Part shown: positions 15,139 through 19,960 of the stretch, one piece after another
Position numbering within the stretch: position 1 is the stretch's first letter
Layout of the letters: every line of letters begins with the position of its first letter
Source: Victivallales bacterium
GTDB lineage: Bacteria > Verrucomicrobiota > Lentisphaeria > Oligosphaerales > Oligosphaeraceae
Reading direction: 5' to 3'
Assembly: GCA_017963875.1 (NCBI GenBank)
Contig: JAGCTA010000250.1
Location: 1-19,960, forward strand
Length of the DNA: 19,960 nucleotides
The notes under the pieces: model-generated
Seen by the model: only the letters and a program-made list of their open reading frames with translations
What the model was told of the DNA's origin: nothing
Databases searched by the model: none
Made by a program: the position numbers and the translations under genes

Positions 15139-17922
15139 ATGAAGCATTTCATCTGGATATTTATAATCATTGTCTCAACTGCCTTCGCAGAAGACATACA
15201 ACTTGACGGCCCCGTCTCTGACTGGAATATCAAGTTGCACGATGGTGCCAAAGGCTCCATGGTATCCGTTGCAAAAGGCGTCTATCAAATCACAAAGGAT
15301 AACCCTGAAGGAGTCATTGAAATCCGTTTGAAACAGCCTGTGCTCCTTGAAGGCCCTAAGCGCTGGTTCCTCCGCAGTGAATTTCAAAACAAAGGCCAAA
15401 CATCAGGCACGCTTTTCTTCTATAGGCTCCCCACAAGTGAAACGGCACCGCCAAACTTCCATCCTTCGGGTTCGCGGACTTTCTCTCCCGACTCACTGCT
15501 TATCAACACCCATGGTGATTCCTGGGAAGAAAGAATCTACAGCGTTCAGATGCCTGGAAAGCAAAACTTCTATCCAACGATTCTCATCATTGGAAATCCT
15601 GCTCAGTTCACTGTCCGTAACATCTACCTGACGCAGACCGAAAAAATACTGCCTGTTACCGATACGCCTGACAGACAGCCTTCATACTCCCGTGAACAAA
15701 TCGACGCCATTCTTGCGACACGCACCCATGCGACTGCGGAAGTTACTAAAGACGAACACGGCGAACTACGCATGATAGTCAATGGCAAAACGGTGGTTCC
15801 ATTCGCCTACAGAAACGAGTTCCGCGTGCAACATCAATTCATGTTCCGCAACGAGGACTTCTTTGACGCGGGCGTCCCGCTGACGCAAATCACAATTCCG
15901 CTCTGCCATGACTTGACCGACAATTATGTCGTGCTTGGCAACGGACAATATGATTGGACAAAAATCGATGAGGTATTCTATCGTGCTCTTTCCAAGGCTC
16001 CATACGGCACATACCATCTAACCATGAGTCTCTACGAGCCATACCTAGGATGGTGCAGGGAAAATGACGAAGAAATCTGGCGAAATGAAAGGGGCGAACG
16101 AGCGCTTGGCAACAATACTCATCTCAAACAATTTAACAATTCTCCCGATAAAAACTATATGAAGGGCCGTCTGGCCTTATGGCCAAGTTACTCATCTCTC
16201 AAATGGCGCGAAGACTACTGCCGCATCATCCATGATGTGATCAGTTACATTATGAAGCAACCATACGGCAAGGTCATCGCGGGTTTCCAGTTTTCGGGTG
16301 GAGACGACGGGCAGTTCCAATATCGCAATGACGATTTCTCACTGCCCGCCCAACACGCTTTCAGACGTTTTCTGAAAAACAAATACGGTACGCTCAGCAA
16401 CCTCAATCGAATTTGGAAAACCGCCTACGAGTCCTTTGAGCAGATATCTCTTCCCACCATGCTCCCAACGGAACCTGGAGAAACGCCATTCCTTGCGCCT
16501 GGTCTCAAGAGCGACTGCCGCGAGTTCCAAGAGCATGAAGGCTGGACTTTACGCGAGACGTTCTCAAGAGCCATCAAGGAAGCCGCAGGGAAAAAAATCG
16601 TCACGCTCTGCTGGGGAATCCCTGACGCGTTCACGCCAGCAGACATCGACCAGGCTCCGCATCTGGACATCCAAATCACGCCGCAGAACTATCCATCCCG
16701 ACGAAACGGCTATTCCTACCAGGTACACCCGCCCCTAACCTACAGGCTCTATGGAAAACTCTGGTTCAACGAACTGGATTTACGTTCTTGGCGCTCCAAA
16801 ATCAACGATGAATTGGCGGCACGATGGATGAATCCAAGCACGACGCCTGACGCATGGCGCAGCACGCACAGAAAAGTCCTTGGACCGTCATTTGCAGGCC
16901 GTCTTGGATGGTGGTACCATTCGCTCGGATACCAAGGTGGACGATTCTTCGACGCTCCTGAAATCATGGCGGACATCAAAAAAGTCGGTGAACTCTATGC
17001 ACAAATGCAGTCTTTGCCATATCGGGCATTCCGCCCTGACGTATGCATCGTCGCCGATGCCAGTAGCAATTATTTCATTGAAGCGCTTCCATACGCAGCC
17101 TACAGCAATCCCAACGCCAAGGGCAATGGCAGTAATTTGTTCCAACTCATTGAGACTTCAGGCGTGCCATACGACCGCGCCTATCTGAAGGACATCTTGA
17201 AATACCCGCAGTTGCAGAACTACAAGGTATATATTTTCATGCACAATTGCTTCATCTCTGCCGATGAACGCGAGGCAATCGCAAAACTTCTGAAAAACAA
17301 TGGACGGACGCTTATCTGGGTCTACTCTTCAGGATACATTGACGAAAACGGCAAATCCACGGAAAACATGCGCAAACTGACGGGATTCACCATTGAAACA
17401 GAGGAGAAATTCGCCCGTCAGATGGTCTATACTGTACCTACCCATCCACTCAATGAAGGGAGGCACGAAGTAATGAGTTACCTTGACATGGTACTGTCAC
17501 TGCAAATGCCTTTCGGATTGGAGAAAATCTGGGGTTCGCCATGCCAGATTTTCCGCCCGACGGATCTCGCACAAAGCGAAATCGTCTCCAAAGACGGCCA
17601 AGGCATGCCTGCAGGTGGATACCGTGAATTCAATGAATGGAAATCGCTGCTGTTGACCACGCCTTTCGGCTTGACGCCGAAACTAATGAACACCATCGCC
17701 AAGAAAACAGGCTCTTACATCGCTGGAAAAGCGGGGCACAATATCGCCATGAACGGCAACTTCGCCTGCATCCATCCGTTGTTTGACGACCATTTCGAGT
17801 TCATTACCCCGCCTGGTGTAACAGAGGTACTGGACGCAGATTCGGGCAAGGTCATCGGTCATGCCCCAAAGGTCACGCTTAATCTCGTCTCTGGCTCGAC
17901 CGTCTGGCTGTTCATGCGCTAA
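15139..17922 (+). CDS. Secreted GH42-like glycoside hydrolase family protein
   Basis: From the ATG at 15139 (GGAAGG just upstream) the product has 927 residues. It begins with a signal peptide MKHFIWIFIIIVSTAFA, with cleavage likely after residue 17. A beta-sandwich-like region (about 20-170) precedes a TIM barrel (about 200-600). GH42-like features include FRRFLKNKYGTLSNLNRIW and YGKLWFNELDLRSW, with candidate nucleophile Glu545. A flavodoxin/amidotransferase-like domain resembling the beta-galactosidase trimerisation domain follows (from about VCIVADAS). At the expected acid/base region the sequence is GGDDGQF, with Gln392 where I expect Glu in relatives, so activity is uncertain. It would act outside the cytoplasm on a galactoside or other beta-linked glycan; the substrate is not known. 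GH38 follows after 24 bases, probably in one operon. Confidence 0.75.
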   Translation: MKHFIWIFIIIVSTAFAEDIQLDGPVSDWNIKLHDGAKGSMVSVAKGVYQITKDNPEGVIEIRLKQPVLLEGPKRWFLRSEFQNKGQTSGTLFFYRLPTSETAPPNFHPSGSRTFSPDSLLINTHGDSWEERIYSVQMPGKQNFYPTILIIGNPAQFTVRNIYLTQTEKILPVTDTPDRQPSYSREQIDAILATRTHATAEVTKDEHGELRMIVNGKTVVPFAYRNEFRVQHQFMFRNEDFFDAGVPLTQITIPLCHDLTDNYVVLGNGQYDWTKIDEVFYRALSKAPYGTYHLTMSLYEPYLGWCRENDEEIWRNERGERALGNNTHLKQFNNSPDKNYMKGRLALWPSYSSLKWREDYCRIIHDVISYIMKQPYGKVIAGFQFSGGDDGQFQYRNDDFSLPAQHAFRRFLKNKYGTLSNLNRIWKTAYESFEQISLPTMLPTEPGETPFLAPGLKSDCREFQEHEGWTLRETFSRAIKEAAGKKIVTLCWGIPDAFTPADIDQAPHLDIQITPQNYPSRRNGYSYQVHPPLTYRLYGKLWFNELDLRSWRSKINDELAARWMNPSTTPDAWRSTHRKVLGPSFAGRLGWWYHSLGYQGGRFFDAPEIMADIKKVGELYAQMQSLPYRAFRPDVCIVADASSNYFIEALPYAAYSNPNAKGNGSNLFQLIETSGVPYDRAYLKDILKYPQLQNYKVYIFMHNCFISADEREAIAKLLKNNGRTLIWVYSSGYIDENGKSTENMRKLTGFTIETEEKFARQMVYTVPTHPLNEGRHEVMSYLDMVLSLQMPFGLEKIWGSPCQIFRPTDLAQSEIVSKDGQGMPAGGYREFNEWKSLLLTTPFGLTPKLMNTIAKKTGSYIAGKAGHNIAMNGNFACIHPLFDDHFEFITPPGVTEVLDADSGKVIGHAPKVTLNLVSGSTVWLFMR

Positions 17923-17946
17923 CACTTTCATATCCAAGAGGAAACA

Positions 17947-19960
17947 ATGAGAAAAGAAGATTTGCTGCTGAATGTGGAACGCGTCTCGCGATTCTATACG
18001 CGGCTGAAAAACGGCTATTGGGTCGAGGAATCCATTCCTCTGGAATGCTGTTATGCGCTAAGCGACGATGTTGTGCCATGGTCGGAGCGTGAAAAAGGCG
18101 AATTCCATGAACTTCATGAGGGCGACCGCTGGGGAAGAATCTGGCAGAGCGCATGGTTGCATGTCACAGGTCATATTCCAGAAGCCTGGCGTGGCAAAGC
18201 GCTTGCCTTGCGCATCAACGTCTCTGGCGAAGCGCTTATTTTTGATGAGTCTGGCGTGCCACTCTATGGCCTCTGCTCAAGTTCATGTTTCGGAAATGAC
18301 TATGTGAAAGAGCTTTATGAACTTCCGAACGGTGCGTCCAGTGATATAGACTTGTGGATTGAGGCAACCGCAAACGGGATGTTCGGACAGGAAGACCTGG
18401 CCGACACTCCGAATTTCAGGAATCCTCGTTTCGGCGAAAAGGCAAGCAGACAATGCGGATTCTGCCAAAAACTCCGCCTAGTTGTACTGAACACGGAACT
18501 CCGTGAACTTTTCTACGATGTCGAAGCGCTTTGGGAACTGATGCAATGCATCGGCGAAAAAGATTACCGCTATACTGAAATCGTCCGTGCACTGAATAGT
18601 GCCTTTGCAGCAATGGATGACACGCCTGAACGCGCTGACAAGGCACGCGCCTGCCTTGCACCGATACTGAACCGCCCTGCCATGGCATCCGCAAAACGTG
18701 TCACTGCGGTCGGGCATTCTCACATTGACGTCGGCTGGCTCTGGCCAATCAAGGAAAGCATTCGTAAAAGCGCACGGACCTTTGCTTCGCAGATATATAA
18801 CCTTGAGCATTTTCCAGAATTTGTTTTTGGTGCGTCACAGCCTCAGAACTACCAATTCATCAAGGAAAACTACCCAACGCTTTATGAAAAAATACGATAT
18901 TTTGTCAAACAGGGGCGTTGGGAGCCTCAGGGCGGCATGTGGGTCGAGGCCGACTGTAATCTCATCAACGGTGAATCCATGGTACGGCAATTTGTCCACG
19001 GAATGAATTTCTTCAAGGACGAATTTGGGGTGGAGGTCAACAACCTCTGGCTCCCTGACGTATTCGGCTACCCTGCGTCCATGCCGCAGATTATGCTCAA
19101 ATCGGGTTGCAGGCATTTTCTGACTCAAAAACTGTCCAAAGGAAGGGTGAATGTCTATCCATTCCATACCTTCTACTGGATTGGAATCGATGGCTCAAAA
19201 GTCCTCACGCATTTCCCGCCAGAGAACAACTACAACTCCCATGGCAATGCAGGCAGTTACATCCAGGCACAAAACCGCTTCGCGGAACGTGACTTCATGG
19301 GCGAATTCATATCGCTTGTCGGCATCGGCGATGGCGGTGGCGGTCCCGCCGACAGCCATATCCGTCGTGTAAGGCGATGCGCAGACACAGAGGGCATTCC
19401 CGCAGTAAAATTCGGCCGTGCCGATGAATATTTCGAACGCGTCGAAGCAAAATACCGCAATGATTTTCCCGAATGGAACGGTGAACTATACCTGGAGAAC
19501 CACCAGGGAACTTTCACGACGCACGCAAGAATGAAGTTGCTCAACCGCCGTGCAGAACAGCAACTAAACGCCACAGAACTGCTTATCGCCTGTGCAAGAG
19601 ATGGCGTAATTTGGGCGGACGAACTTGACAGACTTTGGAAAATTCTGCTTTGCAATCAGTTCCATGATATTCTTCCCGGCTCCTGCATCCGCGAAGTCTA
19701 TGAAAAAAGCGAAAAGGAACTGGAGGATATCATCAACCGCTGCCAAGCCATCCAATTCAAAAGCGCGACAAAACTACTCCGCCAATCAAATGACTCCGCC
19801 GTCGCAATTAACACGCTATCAGTTAACTATGAACTGCCTATGACGCTTCCAGAAAACTGGGGAGAGGCAACGGCTCTTGATGCCGACGGCCATGAGTATC
19901 CCTGCCAACTTGAAAACGGGCTCGTCATCGTCCATGCGCCTCTTTCATCCTTCGCCTACA
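17947..19960 (+). CDS. GH38 alpha-mannosidase, 5' part (3' truncated by window edge)
   Basis: The frame starts at an ATG with GAGG five bases upstream and stays open for 671 codons to the right edge; family members usually have 850-1050 residues. A beta-rich N-terminal region (about 1-245) precedes the catalytic domain. AVGHSHIDVGWLW carries the zinc ligands His259 and Asp261, and LWLPDVFGYP has the nucleophile Asp371. A three-helix region with NQFHDILPGS (His573) follows, and the beta domains begin before the edge. This order matches bacterial GH38 enzymes that trim alpha-mannose from N-glycan or mannan oligosaccharides. No signal peptide is seen, so it is probably cytoplasmic. It lies 24 bases after the GH42-like gene. 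Confidence 0.95.
   Translation, partial: MRKEDLLLNVERVSRFYTRLKNGYWVEESIPLECCYALSDDVVPWSEREKGEFHELHEGDRWGRIWQSAWLHVTGHIPEAWRGKALALRINVSGEALIFDESGVPLYGLCSSSCFGNDYVKELYELPNGASSDIDLWIEATANGMFGQEDLADTPNFRNPRFGEKASRQCGFCQKLRLVVLNTELRELFYDVEALWELMQCIGEKDYRYTEIVRALNSAFAAMDDTPERADKARACLAPILNRPAMASAKRVTAVGHSHIDVGWLWPIKESIRKSARTFASQIYNLEHFPEFVFGASQPQNYQFIKENYPTLYEKIRYFVKQGRWEPQGGMWVEADCNLINGESMVRQFVHGMNFFKDEFGVEVNNLWLPDVFGYPASMPQIMLKSGCRHFLTQKLSKGRVNVYPFHTFYWIGIDGSKVLTHFPPENNYNSHGNAGSYIQAQNRFAERDFMGEFISLVGIGDGGGGPADSHIRRVRRCADTEGIPAVKFGRADEYFERVEAKYRNDFPEWNGELYLENHQGTFTTHARMKLLNRRAEQQLNATELLIACARDGVIWADELDRLWKILLCNQFHDILPGSCIREVYEKSEKELEDIINRCQAIQFKSATKLLRQSNDSAVAINTLSVNYELPMTLPENWGEATALDADGHEYPCQLENGLVIVHAPLSSFAY

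Overview
The window looks like a bacterial chromosome segment of moderate GC. It has dense metabolic operons on the left and a run of glycan-degrading enzymes on the right. The mix suggests a gut- or rumen-type member of the PVC group, perhaps Lentisphaerota/Victivallales or a relative. The mix is a NifA-like sigma-54 activator in a housekeeping operon, a DUF6259-like protein, GH127, GH38 and GH42-like proteins, and dispersed TTGAGCGCAGCGAAA palindromes. This placement is inferred from gene content and was not tested.

Left block (1-10232, all + strand): the 3' part of pyrG (CTP synthase), carB one base later, a non-coding gap, a GAF/AAA+/Fis sigma-54 activator overlapping hisH by ATGA, hisF overlapping hisH by 7 bases, then guaA. 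After a second repeat-rich gap comes purA. PyrG, CarB (through CarA), HisH-HisF and GuaA all move glutamine amide nitrogen into pyrimidines, histidine or purines, and PurA adds nitrogen from aspartate. A NifA-type activator co-transcribed with them suggests coordinated, nitrogen-responsive nucleotide and histidine synthesis. This is the most interesting arrangement in the window.

Non-coding elements: the gaps 4160-4354 and 8763-8948 share a hairpin repeat, with a compensatory base-pair change between copies, plus a second smaller palindrome. A different short palindrome (GACGGC, 6 bases, GCCGTCGC) follows the stop codons of purA and of the DUF6259-like gene. The gap 10233-10477 also contains decayed direct duplications.

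Right block (10478-19960): a DUF6259-like putative glycoside hydrolase (+), a GH127 beta-L-arabinofuranosidase-like enzyme (-), a family 6 uracil-DNA glycosylase superfamily member (+), a secreted GH42-like protein (+) and a GH38 alpha-mannosidase (+, running off the right edge). Apart from the GH42-like protein none has a visible signal peptide, so most would act on imported oligosaccharides. No transporter or sugar sensor is in view. No rRNA, tRNA, transposase or CRISPR array was seen.
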